From Flavobacterium sp. (GTDB lineage Bacteria > Bacteroidota > Bacteroidia > Flavobacteriales > Flavobacteriaceae), in NCBI GenBank assembly GCA_029946065.1, contig JAQSDU010000019.1:392337-456336 (forward strand): a stretch of DNA of 64,000 nucleotides, read 5' to 3'. Position numbers and translations under genes: made by a program. Below the pieces are notes generated by a model. It was given only the letters and a program-made list of their open reading frames with translations. It ran no database searches and had not been told where the DNA came from. This document shows positions 1 through 7,618 of this stretch, piece by piece (positions within the stretch are counted from its first letter, which is position 1; each line of letters starts with the position of its first letter).

Positions 1-582
1 GACAATATCGGCGCGCAACTCACTTTTATTATCTCGTCAGTCGATACCGTGAAATACGGTTTTGATGTCGAATATACCAAACTCGGCAACAGACTCGACA
101 CGATAAGCGATTTTACCAAATCAACGATTATAGAGCTTCGCGATACGATTTGGGCGATGAACAATAACGAGATCTCGTTTGAGGATCTAAGGGCACGGAT
201 TTTTAATTTTATCGAAAAAGCAAAAATTGCAAAGGAAGATATTCAGTTCAAATTCAATATCGATGATAATCTTGATGATATAAAATTGAGTTCCATACAA
301 GGCATTAACATTTATCGCACAATTCAGGAAGCCGTCAACAATACTATCAAATATGCGAAAGCAACCGAAATTTCAATAGACGTAAAGCGCAATAACGCAA
401 AAATCGAAATCGAAATCAACGACAACGGCATCGGTTTCGATTATAAAAATACCAATGGCGGCAACGGATTGATCAATATGAGGAAAAGAATTGATGATAT
501 TGGCGGGAAATTTACGCTTGAGTCCAATAAAACAGGCACCAAAATAGCGATTGAAGTTCCCGAAAACTACAACATAGATTAA
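1..582 (+). CDS. Sensor histidine kinase, C-terminal part (5' end outside window)
   Basis: The reading frame is open from base 1 to the stop at 580-582. The first residues, DNIGAQLTFIISSVD, match the stretch just after the phosphorylated His in the two full-length paralogues at 585 and 4291, so the His (LHDNIG) lies about two codons before the window. What remains is the rest of the HisKA_3 dimerisation helix and a HATPase_c domain: N box AVNNTIKYA, G1 box NDNGIGFD, G2 box GNGLINMRKRI. The family autophosphorylates and passes phosphate to NarL/LuxR-type regulators. Any sensor region is not visible. The next kinase starts 2 nt after the stop, so the two are probably cotranscribed. A GTG at 49 is internal and not the true start. 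Confidence 0.9.
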   Translation, partial: DNIGAQLTFIISSVDTVKYGFDVEYTKLGNRLDTISDFTKSTIIELRDTIWAMNNNEISFEDLRARIFNFIEKAKIAKEDIQFKFNIDDNLDDIKLSSIQGINIYRTIQEAVNNTIKYAKATEISIDVKRNNAKIEIEINDNGIGFDYKNTNGGNGLINMRKRIDDIGGKFTLESNKTGTKIAIEVPENYNID

Positions 583-584
583 AG

Positions 585-2384
585 ATGATGAAGAAAGCTG
601 TTTTGTTTTTTGTATTATGTTCTGCGCACTTTTCGTGGTCGCAGACAAAAACAGCTATTGATTCAATCAACAATATTTCGTTTGCATTGAAAACCGAAAA
701 AGCGGCCTATTATACTGCAGTTTACCTCAAAAATGCCAATGTTGCACAAAAAATAAACTACCAATCCGGAGTTGCCGACAGTTACAGCAATCTCAGTCTT
801 ATTTATTATTATCAGGGCAAATACGACGAAAATGTCGCCTATTCGCTCAAAGCCATTAAAATATACGAGCAAACCAAACAGCGGGAAAAACTGGCGGCGG
901 AGTATGGAGAATTAGGTTATAGGATGAAACGGCGCAATATGCCCAAAGCGCAGGAATATATGCAAATAGCCAAACGCATTTCCGAAAAGCAAAATTTCAC
1001 GTTGGCATCGATGAAAATCTACGACAATTATGGTGTGCTCAAGGAAATGCAAAATCAATTGGACAGCGCATTGTTTTTTTACAACAAAGCACTCGCACTG
1101 AAAGAAGTCAGCCATGACAGTGTTGGAATTCCATACAGTCTCAACAATATCGCCGGAATTTATCTCATGCAAAAGCGTTTTGATACCGCAAAATCGTTGT
1201 ATGAAAAAGTACTAAAAATAAGGCAATCAACCAAAGATCATATCGGAATTGCAGAAAATTATACCAGTTTCGGCGATTTGTATGCGACGCAAAATAATCA
1301 TAAAGCAGCGATCGAATATTACAAAAAAGCATTGGAAATGGCCACGCATTACAACTACATCGACCTGATGAGTAGCAGTTACAAGATGTTGTCACAAGAA
1401 TATGAATTACTTGGGAATAACAACGAAGCTTTCCGGAATTACAAAATGCACATCCAATACAAAGACAGTATTCTGAACCAACATACCAATGCTAAAATCG
1501 CAGAACTCGAAGTAGAATTCCAAACCAACGAAAAGGAAAAGCAACTTGCAGAAAACAGAAACCAATTGTTGCAAAAAGATATTCAGGTTCGCAAATCAAG
1601 GTTTTCGTTGATTATAATTGCAGTTTTTGCTTTCTTTCTGATGCTGATTAGTTACTTGGTTTACCGTCAGCAAAAACTCAAAAACAAGCAACAAGCACAA
1701 GAATTTGATCTCAAAACCGCAATTTCGCAAATCGAGACCCAAAACAAATTGCAGGAACAAAGGTTGACCATTTCACGGGATTTGCACGATAATATTGGTG
1801 CGCAGCTTACTTTTATAATCTCATCCGTTGACAATCTGAAATTCGGATTTAACATCGAAAACAAGCAACTCGACAACAAACTAAAAACGATCAGCGATTT
1901 TGCCCAATCGACTATTGTTGAATTGCGCGATACGATTTGGGCGATGAACAACAATGCGATCACGTTTAACGACCTTAAAACCCGTGTGCTGAATTTCATC
2001 GAAAAGGCTAAAATTGCGAAGGAAGAAATTAGTTTCAAATTCGAAATAGATACCGATTTTCAAAACCTTAAAATGACGTCGATTGTCGGGATGAATATTT
2101 ATCGCACGATCCAGGAAGCGGTTAACAATTGTATCAAATATTCACATGCGACAGCAATTTCCATCGAAACAAAACACGTTGGCAACACAATAGAGATTTC
2201 TATTTCGGATAATGGCTTGGGGTTTGATATTCAGGATACTGAAACAGGAAATGGCTTACAGAATATGAAAAAACGCATTGAAAGCATTCGTGGAAAATTT
2301 AGTGTGACGTCGGAAATTACAAAAGGCACGAAGATTAAAATTGTATTACCGGAGCCGAAATCGAGCAATACCTCGGATTTATAA
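585..2384 (+). CDS. TPR-containing membrane sensor histidine kinase (HisKA_3 / HATPase_c)
   Basis: 599 residues. A signal peptide (about 1-20, ending in WSQ) is followed by a periplasmic-type TPR array (about 60-310), a coiled-coil linker, one membrane helix (about 340-360), a cytoplasmic HisKA_3 dimerisation domain with the phosphoacceptor His401 in SRDLHDNIGAQ, and a HATPase_c domain (N box AVNNCIKYS, G1 SDNGLGFD, G2 TGNGLQNMKKRIE). It lies 2 nt after the preceding kinase and 129 bp before a response regulator, its likely partner. Two ATGs in tandem (585 and 588) are both possible starts. From the TPRs it probably senses a protein or peptide partner in the periplasm; no ligand can be read from the sequence. 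The kinase core closely resembles the genes at 1 and 4291, pointing to local duplication. Confidence 0.93.
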   Translation: MMKKAVLFFVLCSAHFSWSQTKTAIDSINNISFALKTEKAAYYTAVYLKNANVAQKINYQSGVADSYSNLSLIYYYQGKYDENVAYSLKAIKIYEQTKQREKLAAEYGELGYRMKRRNMPKAQEYMQIAKRISEKQNFTLASMKIYDNYGVLKEMQNQLDSALFFYNKALALKEVSHDSVGIPYSLNNIAGIYLMQKRFDTAKSLYEKVLKIRQSTKDHIGIAENYTSFGDLYATQNNHKAAIEYYKKALEMATHYNYIDLMSSSYKMLSQEYELLGNNNEAFRNYKMHIQYKDSILNQHTNAKIAELEVEFQTNEKEKQLAENRNQLLQKDIQVRKSRFSLIIIAVFAFFLMLISYLVYRQQKLKNKQQAQEFDLKTAISQIETQNKLQEQRLTISRDLHDNIGAQLTFIISSVDNLKFGFNIENKQLDNKLKTISDFAQSTIVELRDTIWAMNNNAITFNDLKTRVLNFIEKAKIAKEEISFKFEIDTDFQNLKMTSIVGMNIYRTIQEAVNNCIKYSHATAISIETKHVGNTIEISISDNGLGFDIQDTETGNGLQNMKKRIESIRGKFSVTSEITKGTKIKIVLPEPKSSNTSDL

Positions 2385-2434
2385 AGATACGCCTGAAACG
2401 GTTAAAACCCTATTTTATCATATCCCATCCGAAT

Positions 2435-2460
2435 AAAAATACGCAATATGCCGTATTTTT
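2435..2460 (+). promoter_or_regulatory. Palindromic operator upstream of response regulator 1
   Basis: Perfect inverted repeat with arms AAAAATACG and CGTATTTTT around 8 bp. The core TACGCAATATGCCGTA can be read as two 7-bp half-sites separated by 2 bp, the geometry known for NarL-family regulators. A -7-like box CACATTTG (2479-2486) begins after exactly 18 further nt. The same arrangement recurs at 3161 and 7549, which argues for a functional operator. Binding by the adjacent regulator (autoregulation) is inferred. Confidence 0.7.
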
Positions 2461-2478
2461 CGGTGCTATTAATATCAC

Positions 2479-2486
2479 CACATTTG
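2479..2486 (+). promoter_or_regulatory. Putative -7 box for response regulator 1
   Basis: CACATTTG matches the Bacteroidota -7 consensus TAnnTTTG except for the first base. It lies 27 nt before the ATG at 2514. No TTG stands at the usual -33 distance; that position is taken by the right arm of the palindrome, as expected for an activator-dependent promoter. Confidence 0.5.
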
Positions 2487-2513
2487 TCAGGCTAACACAC
2501 CTAAACCAAAGCC

Positions 2514-3161
2514 ATGACAAAAGTTGTAATTGTTGATGATAATATTTTTCTGCAGAAAGCCGTAGCCGAAAAACTTTCTTTTTTTGAAGACATGTCATGT
2601 AAATATACCGCCGATAATGGTTTCGACTTGATTGATAAACTCGAACTTAACCACAATATCGACTTGATTTTGATGGACATAGAAATGCCAAAAATGAACG
2701 GTATTGAAGCAACAAACATTGTAAAGACCAAATATCCGCACATCAAAATCATCATGCTCACGATTTTCGACAACGATGAAAATATCTTCAAATCCATAAA
2801 AGCCGGTGCCGATGGTTATTTGCTAAAAGATGTCAATCCCAAAGATCTGAACCAAGGCATTATCGAAACCTTAAATGGCGGTGCAACGATGACGCCTTCA
2901 ATAGCACTAAAAACCCTTAAACTTTTCCGGAATCCAATTGAATTGGAATTGCCAAGCGGTGATGATGCCGTGAAACTTACCACCCGCGAAATTGAAGTGT
3001 TGGAACAATTGAGCAGAGGACTTAAATACAACCACATCGCTGATAATCTGATTCTCTCATTAGGAACTGTGCGCAAACATGTTGAGAACATTTATAACAA
3101 ACTTCAGGTGCATAATAAGCTTGAGGCCATACAAAAAGCCAAAAATAATAAGCTAATATAA
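2514..3161 (+). CDS. NarL/LuxR-family response regulator 1
   Basis: 215 residues. The receiver domain (about 1-120) carries acidic residues Asp8/Asp9, phosphoacceptor Asp55 in LILMDIEMP and the conserved Lys in GYLLKD. A C-terminal LuxR-type helix-turn-helix (about 153-205) has TTREIEVLEQLSRG and a recognition region GTVRKHVENIYNKL. It should be phosphorylated by the upstream TPR kinase and bind DNA as a dimer. The regulator at 6240 is a close paralogue, including the C-terminus KLEAIQKAKNN. A palindrome at 2435-2460 in its own promoter suggests autoregulation (inference). Confidence 0.93.
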   Translation: MTKVVIVDDNIFLQKAVAEKLSFFEDMSCKYTADNGFDLIDKLELNHNIDLILMDIEMPKMNGIEATNIVKTKYPHIKIIMLTIFDNDENIFKSIKAGADGYLLKDVNPKDLNQGIIETLNGGATMTPSIALKTLKLFRNPIELELPSGDDAVKLTTREIEVLEQLSRGLKYNHIADNLILSLGTVRKHVENIYNKLQVHNKLEAIQKAKNNKLI

Positions 3162-3186
3162 AAAATAGGGCATTTGTCGTATTGAT
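3161..3186 (+). promoter_or_regulatory. Operator upstream of the secreted lipoprotein gene
   Basis: A weaker copy of the 2435 palindrome: AAAAATAGG, spacer GCATTTGT, then CGTATTGAT. The core TAGGGCATTTGTCGTA keeps the GGCATT and CGTA positions seen at 7474 and 7554. The -7-like box CAATTTTG (3205-3212) again starts after 18 nt. It overlaps the stop codon of response regulator 1, so the lipoprotein probably has its own promoter. Confidence 0.6.
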
Positions 3187-3204
3187 TCGATTTCCTAATA
3201 AATG

Positions 3205-3212
3205 CAATTTTG
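3205..3212 (+). promoter_or_regulatory. Putative -7 box for the lipoprotein at 3245
   Basis: CAATTTTG, one mismatch to TAnnTTTG, 32 nt before the ATG at 3245 and 18 nt after the operator at 3161-3186, the same spacing as in the other two operator-bearing promoters. Confidence 0.45.
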
Positions 3213-3244
3213 TTTCAAGTTTAACCAACAAAAAATTTAAAAAA

Positions 3245-3775
3245 ATGAAATCAATTATTTCAATTACAAAAATGAGCTTTTTAGCTTTAGCGTTCTTAGT
3301 AATCTCTTGTGCCGGTGGCGATGATAATGGAGGCGGCGGAACAACAACCGCAAACGGGACTATCAAAGCTAAAGTTGGAGGCGCTAATTTTACATCGTTG
3401 GCAGCAGCCACTACAGCTATGAAAGTAGCTACGGGGAATAATTTCCTTATCCAGCTTCTTGGGACAAGTTCCACAGGAAAAGCACTTAGTTTGACCTTGG
3501 CTGAAGTTCCCGCTACAACTGGAACGTATGATATTGGTGGCGACAATTTGATTTCTGTTGCGGGAAGTTTTGTAGATACAAATATCAGCAATCCACAAGC
3601 ATCACCTACTTATGTTGCGCCTTGGGATGGTGGAGGTGTTGCCGGTTCAATCACAATCACTGAAATCACTGACACTAAAATCGTTGGAACATTCCATTTT
3701 ACTGCGAAAAACCAAGCTGATCAAACCGATGTAAAAGAAGTTACTAACGGTGCTTTCAATGTAAATTTCCAATAA
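3245..3775 (+). CDS. Secreted lipoprotein, DUF6252-like
   Basis: 176 residues from the ATG at 3245. An in-frame upstream start at 3182 would add 21 residues ahead of a proper signal peptide and overlap the promoter, so it was rejected. The signal peptide ends in a lipobox LVISC (Cys22), followed by AGGDDN, a Bacteroidota pattern for surface-exposed lipoproteins. The mature part is beta-rich and Gly/Thr-rich (GTIKAKVGGANFTS... GTYDIGG... ITEITDTKIVGTFHFTA), resembling the DUF6252 family of small flavobacterial lipoproteins of unknown function. Its promoter carries the operator seen before response regulator 1, so it is a likely output of that system. Confidence 0.8.
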   Translation: MKSIISITKMSFLALAFLVISCAGGDDNGGGGTTTANGTIKAKVGGANFTSLAAATTAMKVATGNNFLIQLLGTSSTGKALSLTLAEVPATTGTYDIGGDNLISVAGSFVDTNISNPQASPTYVAPWDGGGVAGSITITEITDTKIVGTFHFTAKNQADQTDVKEVTNGAFNVNFQ

Positions 3776-3853
3776 TCCAATAATAAGGGAATAAAAAATT
3801 TGCAGCATTACTGCAGAAAAATCCAATTTTGTTTGGGGTTTATTAATTACCTT

Positions 3854-3914
3854 CCTTTCCAAAAATGAAAATGATCCGCGAAACTTCATTTTCTAATTTT
3901 GGAAAGGATTTTTT
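3854..3914 (+). terminator. Long hairpin with U-tract after the lipoprotein gene
   Basis: Arms CCTTTCCAAAA (3854-3864) and TTTTGGAAAGG (3897-3907) pair perfectly, and pairing continues imperfectly inward through complementary ATGAAAATGA/TCATTTTC stretches. A TTTTTT run follows. It lies 78 nt after the lipoprotein stop and just before the next gene. A -7-like CAATTTTG at 3824-3831 lies upstream, so it could also act as an attenuator for the 3924 gene. Confidence 0.6.
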
Positions 3915-3923
3915 CCAATATTA

Positions 3924-4232
3924 ATGGAAAATTATCCAAATCTGCTCATGGTCCTACTACTTTGTCTGATAATCATTGCGAACTCCGCTATCATTGCTTA
4001 CCTGCTCGTTAATAAGCGGAAAGCGATGGCGATACATGTCAGCAAAGTTGCGACACTTCAGGCAGTTATTATCGAATTGCTTAACAACCAGAAAGAACAA
4101 CATGAAAAAATTAAGCTTGCAGACGAATTAAAAGAAGCACTCAAAACATCCAATTCTAGATTGAGTCACGATATCGTCGCATTGCAATTTGATTTTTTTG
4201 AAATCCTGAAGCAAAATAATTTACTAGAATAA
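3924..4232 (+). CDS. Small membrane-anchored coiled-coil protein
   Basis: 102 residues with no recognised family. An N-terminal hydrophobic helix (about 8-28, LLMVLLLCLIIIANSAIIAYLLV) is followed by NKRK, suggesting the C-terminus is cytoplasmic. The rest is charged and helical, with a likely coiled coil (about 40-95) containing KLADELKEALKTSN and ending DFFEILKQNNLLE. It sits between the first kinase/regulator pair and the second kinase. A role in assembling or tuning the kinases is only a guess from position and shape. Confidence 0.65.
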   Translation: MENYPNLLMVLLLCLIIIANSAIIAYLLVNKRKAMAIHVSKVATLQAVIIELLNNQKEQHEKIKLADELKEALKTSNSRLSHDIVALQFDFFEILKQNNLLE

Positions 4233-4290
4233 TCCTACAAAGTGCAGATGAGAACATTTTTAACTACTTTTATAATTCAAGTATAATATT

Positions 4291-6228
4291 ATGAAGCAGT
4301 TACATGTCCTTATTTTTTTGTTCTTCACGCTCTTTGCCTTTTCGCAAAATCCTGTCATCGACAGTTTGCAGCGGGAACTCAAAAAAAAGCAATCGGAAAG
4401 AGGGAAGTTCCAAACACTCATGCTGCTTTGCGAAGAATACAGTAAGGACAATCCCAATCAGGCATTATATTATGCAAAATTGTGTTTGATTAATGCACGG
4501 TCGGTTAAAAACGACACTTTTCTTGCGGTGGCCTATAATTCACTTGCGACAACTTATCAAAATAGCAGTGAATTGGATACTGCTTTATTGTATAACAACA
4601 AGTCACTAGCTGTTCGTAAGAAACTAAAAGACTCGGTCGGAATCGCCGATTCATACAATAATATAGGTGTCACGTATGATATGAAAGGGCAGTTTGATGC
4701 GGCGCTTCAGCATTATTTTTTGGCGCTGACATACTACGATAAAAAAAAGGATATTGATAAACTGGCGATGACTTACACCAATATCGGCATCATTTATAAA
4801 ACCCAGAAAGAATATACCAAGGCACTCGATTATTATAAGAAATCGTATGATTTGTATGTAGAAGCCAAATCTGATTTTGGGATTACGGTGTCGTCTGGCA
4901 ATATTGGTTCGGTTTTGATCAATTTCAAAAGGTACAAAGAGTCGCTCAAATATTCAGAAATGGCAGAAAAAGGCTATCGAAAATTGGGCTACGAAAGTTA
5001 TGCTGCTTATCCGCTTTCTACTATTGCTGTGGTTTATGACAGTTTGCATGATTTTCCGAAGGCGAATGCTGCCTATGTCAAATCTATTGCGCTGCACGAA
5101 CAATATCAAAATTGGTACGAAGTTTCAAATACGTACAACGCTTATGCGAATTGCCTGGTGAAACAGAAAAAATATGACGAGAGCATTAAAATGTCAAACA
5201 AAGGCGTTGCCGCTTCCAAAAAGGCTGAGGCTTATTTGCTGGAAGTAGAAGCTTATCACAATCTCGCAAAAGCGAATGCGGAACTAGGACATTTTAGCGA
5301 CGCTTACAAGTATTCCAATTTATATACAAAGGGAAAAGACAGTCTTTTTGAAGCCGAGAAAACCAAGACGATTTTTGAACTCGAAGCGAAATATGAAACA
5401 GAAAAAAAGGAAAAATTACTCCTAAAAAAAGAAGCAGAAGCCAAGCAGAAAAACGTTTTGTTGTTGGTACTTGCCATCTCGATCTTCTTTGCGATTTTAA
5501 TCGGGTATTTGATTTTTCGTCAGCAGAAACTCAAAAATCGCCAACAGGAGCAGGAGTTTGAACTCAAATCGGCGATCTCAGTCATCGAGACCCAAAACAA
5601 ATTGCAGGAGCAAAGACTTAGTATTTCACGCGATTTGCACGACAATATCGGTGCGCAGCTTACTTTTATTATTTCGTCGGTTGACAATATTAAGTATGCC
5701 TTCAATCTCGAAAATACCAAACTCGACGGCAAACTGCAAAGCATCAGCAAATTTACCAAATCGACCATCGTGGAACTGCGCGATACAATTTGGGCAATGA
5801 ACAGCAATGCTATCGGTTTCGAAGATTTGCAAATGCGAATTATGAATTTTATCGATAATGCAAAAATGGCAAAAGAAGATATCGAATTCCACTTTGAGAT
5901 CGACGAAAAATTGAGCCATTTGAAATTGTCATCAGTCACCGGAATGAACCTTTACCGTGTTACACAAGAAGCCATAAACAACGCAATCAAATATGCCAAT
6001 GCTTCTAAAATTGCGATCGATGTGCGCGAGAATAGTGGTGTAATCGAAGTAATCATTAGCGATAACGGCTCCGGATTTGACGAAGAAAGCATCATTGCCG
6101 GCAACGGTTTGCACAATATGAGAAAACGCATGAAAGACATAGGCGGAGAATTAGCCATTGCTTCAACTATTGGAAAAGGCACAACGATTAAGATTGCTAT
6201 TGAAAAACCAAAAAAGAACAACGTATAA
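4291..6228 (+). CDS. TPR-containing membrane sensor histidine kinase (second full copy)
   Basis: 645 residues: signal peptide (1-19, FAFSQ), TPR repeats over about 45-345 (for example AYNSLATTYQNSSELDTALLYNNKSLAV), a Glu/Lys-rich coiled coil, one membrane helix (about 388-408), HisKA_3 with phosphoacceptor His450 (SRDLHDNIGAQ), and HATPase_c with N box AINNAIKYA, G1 SDNGSGFDE and G2 GNGLHNMRKRM. It is a paralogue of the kinase at 585, with the kinase half much better conserved than the TPR half, as expected if the two sense different partners. The cognate regulator follows after 11 nt, so the two are cotranscribed. No copy of the 26-bp operator is seen upstream. Confidence 0.93.
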   Translation: MKQLHVLIFLFFTLFAFSQNPVIDSLQRELKKKQSERGKFQTLMLLCEEYSKDNPNQALYYAKLCLINARSVKNDTFLAVAYNSLATTYQNSSELDTALLYNNKSLAVRKKLKDSVGIADSYNNIGVTYDMKGQFDAALQHYFLALTYYDKKKDIDKLAMTYTNIGIIYKTQKEYTKALDYYKKSYDLYVEAKSDFGITVSSGNIGSVLINFKRYKESLKYSEMAEKGYRKLGYESYAAYPLSTIAVVYDSLHDFPKANAAYVKSIALHEQYQNWYEVSNTYNAYANCLVKQKKYDESIKMSNKGVAASKKAEAYLLEVEAYHNLAKANAELGHFSDAYKYSNLYTKGKDSLFEAEKTKTIFELEAKYETEKKEKLLLKKEAEAKQKNVLLLVLAISIFFAILIGYLIFRQQKLKNRQQEQEFELKSAISVIETQNKLQEQRLSISRDLHDNIGAQLTFIISSVDNIKYAFNLENTKLDGKLQSISKFTKSTIVELRDTIWAMNSNAIGFEDLQMRIMNFIDNAKMAKEDIEFHFEIDEKLSHLKLSSVTGMNLYRVTQEAINNAIKYANASKIAIDVRENSGVIEVIISDNGSGFDEESIIAGNGLHNMRKRMKDIGGELAIASTIGKGTTIKIAIEKPKKNNV

Positions 6229-6239
6229 ATTTTCAAAAA

Positions 6240-6887
6240 ATGATTAAAATAGCTATAGCAGATGACAACCATTTTCTGATCAAGACAATTCAGGAAAAAC
6301 TATCCTTTTTTGAAGATTTTGTAGTGAAATTTACCGCCTTTGATGGCCAGGATTTAATCAAAAAAATCGAAAACAACCACAATATTGATCTGATTTTGAT
6401 GGATATAGAAATGCCTGAAATCAATGGCATCGAAGCGACAAACACCATCAAGTCCAGGTATCCGCATATAAAAATTATTATGCTGACGGTTTTTGACAAC
6501 GACGAAAATATTTTTAATGCTATAAAAGCCGGAGCCGATGGCTATTTATTGAAGGAAATCAATCCGAAAGATTTGTTCCAAGGTATTCAGGAAACTTTTA
6601 ACGGAGGCGCGGCAATGAATCCGTCTATTGCATATAAAGCACTGAATTTACTTAGAAATCCAGTCGATTTTGGGAATCGCGAAAACCAAGAAGAAATCAA
6701 ATTGTCTGTTCGTGAAATTGAGGTTTTGGAACATTTGAGCAAAGGTTTGAATTATATCAATATTGCCGATAACCTAATACTTTCGCCAAGCACAGTGCGC
6801 AAGCATATTGAAAATATCTATACGAAATTACAAGTACACAACAAATTGGAAGCCATTCAGAAAGCAAAAAATAACAATATTATTTAA
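6240..6887 (+). CDS. NarL/LuxR-family response regulator 2
   Basis: 215 residues, the same length and layout as regulator 1: receiver domain with Asp8/Asp9, phosphoacceptor Asp55 (LILMDIEMP) and LLKE, then a LuxR helix-turn-helix (SVREIEVLEHLSKG ... STVRKHIENIYTKL). It starts 11 nt after the kinase stop. The DNA-recognition helix is nearly the same as in regulator 1 (STVRKHIENIY against GTVRKHVENIY), so the two regulators may bind overlapping sites. Cross-talk is an inference. Confidence 0.93.
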   Translation: MIKIAIADDNHFLIKTIQEKLSFFEDFVVKFTAFDGQDLIKKIENNHNIDLILMDIEMPEINGIEATNTIKSRYPHIKIIMLTVFDNDENIFNAIKAGADGYLLKEINPKDLFQGIQETFNGGAAMNPSIAYKALNLLRNPVDFGNRENQEEIKLSVREIEVLEHLSKGLNYINIADNLILSPSTVRKHIENIYTKLQVHNKLEAIQKAKNNNII

Positions 6888-6939
6888 TTGTATTCTCGGG
6901 TATTAAATCTTAATAATTAATCATTAAAACCTAAAAAAA

Positions 6940-7413
6940 ATGAAAAAAATCTTCCTTTACATGGCATTATTACTATTGCTTTTATTGGCCAGCAGAATGA
7001 CTGCGCAAACGCTTAACAAAGCCGAAGATTTATCAGCAAGTTTCCTGAAAGAAACCTTTGAAAATGCATTGGTCACGGTGGTTGAAACCAAAGACGATTA
7101 CATAAAAACCAAAGACACATTTGATTTTTATGTTGATATTGATTCGCAGAAAAGATTCGTTTCCTTTAGTGGCACATTTTTGTTGGTTGACGGTACTTCA
7201 AAGCAAAAAGCCTTGGAACTTGTTGACAAATTTAACCAAGAGATTATTATGGTGAAATCGTATTACAATCCGACAAGCAATTCGATTTCTGTGTATTATT
7301 ATTTTTGGACAGAAGGTGGATTTACAAAACAATCGATGCTAAAATCATACAAAATGATGAGTTTAGCAGTTAATCTGATGCTAAACAAAGACGAGGAAAA
7401 AATCATGAAGTAA
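6940..7413 (+). CDS. Secreted protein, YbjN-like
   Basis: 157 residues with a signal peptide (about 1-22, ending in MTAQ). The mature domain runs from beta-rich to helical: DFYVDIDSQKRFVSFSGTFLLVDG ... YYNPTSNSISVYYYFWTEGG followed by SMLKSYKMMSLAVNLMLN. This resembles the YbjN fold, a type III secretion chaperone-like fold, but the match is from pattern only. It lies 52 nt after regulator 2, so it may be cotranscribed with it. Function unknown. Confidence 0.65.
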   Translation: MKKIFLYMALLLLLLLASRMTAQTLNKAEDLSASFLKETFENALVTVVETKDDYIKTKDTFDFYVDIDSQKRFVSFSGTFLLVDGTSKQKALELVDKFNQEIIMVKSYYNPTSNSISVYYYFWTEGGFTKQSMLKSYKMMSLAVNLMLNKDEEKIMK

Positions 7414-7467
7414 GTTGCTCTTAAAAAGGATCAGTTGGTCCCACAAAGTCACTTTCGAAATACAAAT

Positions 7468-7493
7468 AAAAATACGGCATTGGTCGTATTTTT
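7468..7493 (+). promoter_or_regulatory. Distal palindromic operator upstream of the FGE-fold/adhesin genes
   Basis: Perfect arms AAAAATACG and CGTATTTTT around GCATTGGT, identical in layout to 2435-2460. The core is TACGGCATTGGTCGTA. It lies 81 bp (centre to centre) upstream of a second copy and has no -7 box at the 18-nt distance, so it would be an upstream auxiliary site. Confidence 0.65.
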
Positions 7494-7548
7494 TTTGTTC
7501 TTTTTTAAAAATTTAATTGTAAGTAGCTCATTTTCATATATAAAAATA

Positions 7549-7574
7549 CAATATACGGCATTCTGCGTATTTTT
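7549..7574 (+). promoter_or_regulatory. Proximal operator upstream of the FGE-fold/adhesin genes
   Basis: Core TACGGCATTCTGCGTA, right arm CGTATTTTT intact, left arm with two changes. It continues CGGT, as the 2435 site does. A perfect -7 box TAGATTTG (7593-7600) follows after 18 nt, matching the spacing at 2435 and 3161. Confidence 0.68.
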
Positions 7575-7592
7575 CGGTACGTACTTCAAAGC

Positions 7593-7600
7593 TAGATTTG
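7593..7600 (+). promoter_or_regulatory. -7 box for the FGE-fold gene
   Basis: TAGATTTG matches TAnnTTTG exactly and lies 18 nt before the ATG at 7619. It is the best of the three operator-linked -7 boxes. Confidence 0.6.
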
Positions 7601-7618
7601 TCTCATAACTTTTAAAAA

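Noticed and set aside
3182..3244. Upstream in-frame start for the lipoprotein at 3245
   Set aside because: It would place 21 residues before a complete lipoprotein signal peptide and cover the operator and -7 box.
3780..3805. Possible fifth operator upstream of the 3924 gene, at 18 nt from CAATTTTG (3824)
   Set aside because: Only the left half resembles the motif; the right half CGTATT is missing.
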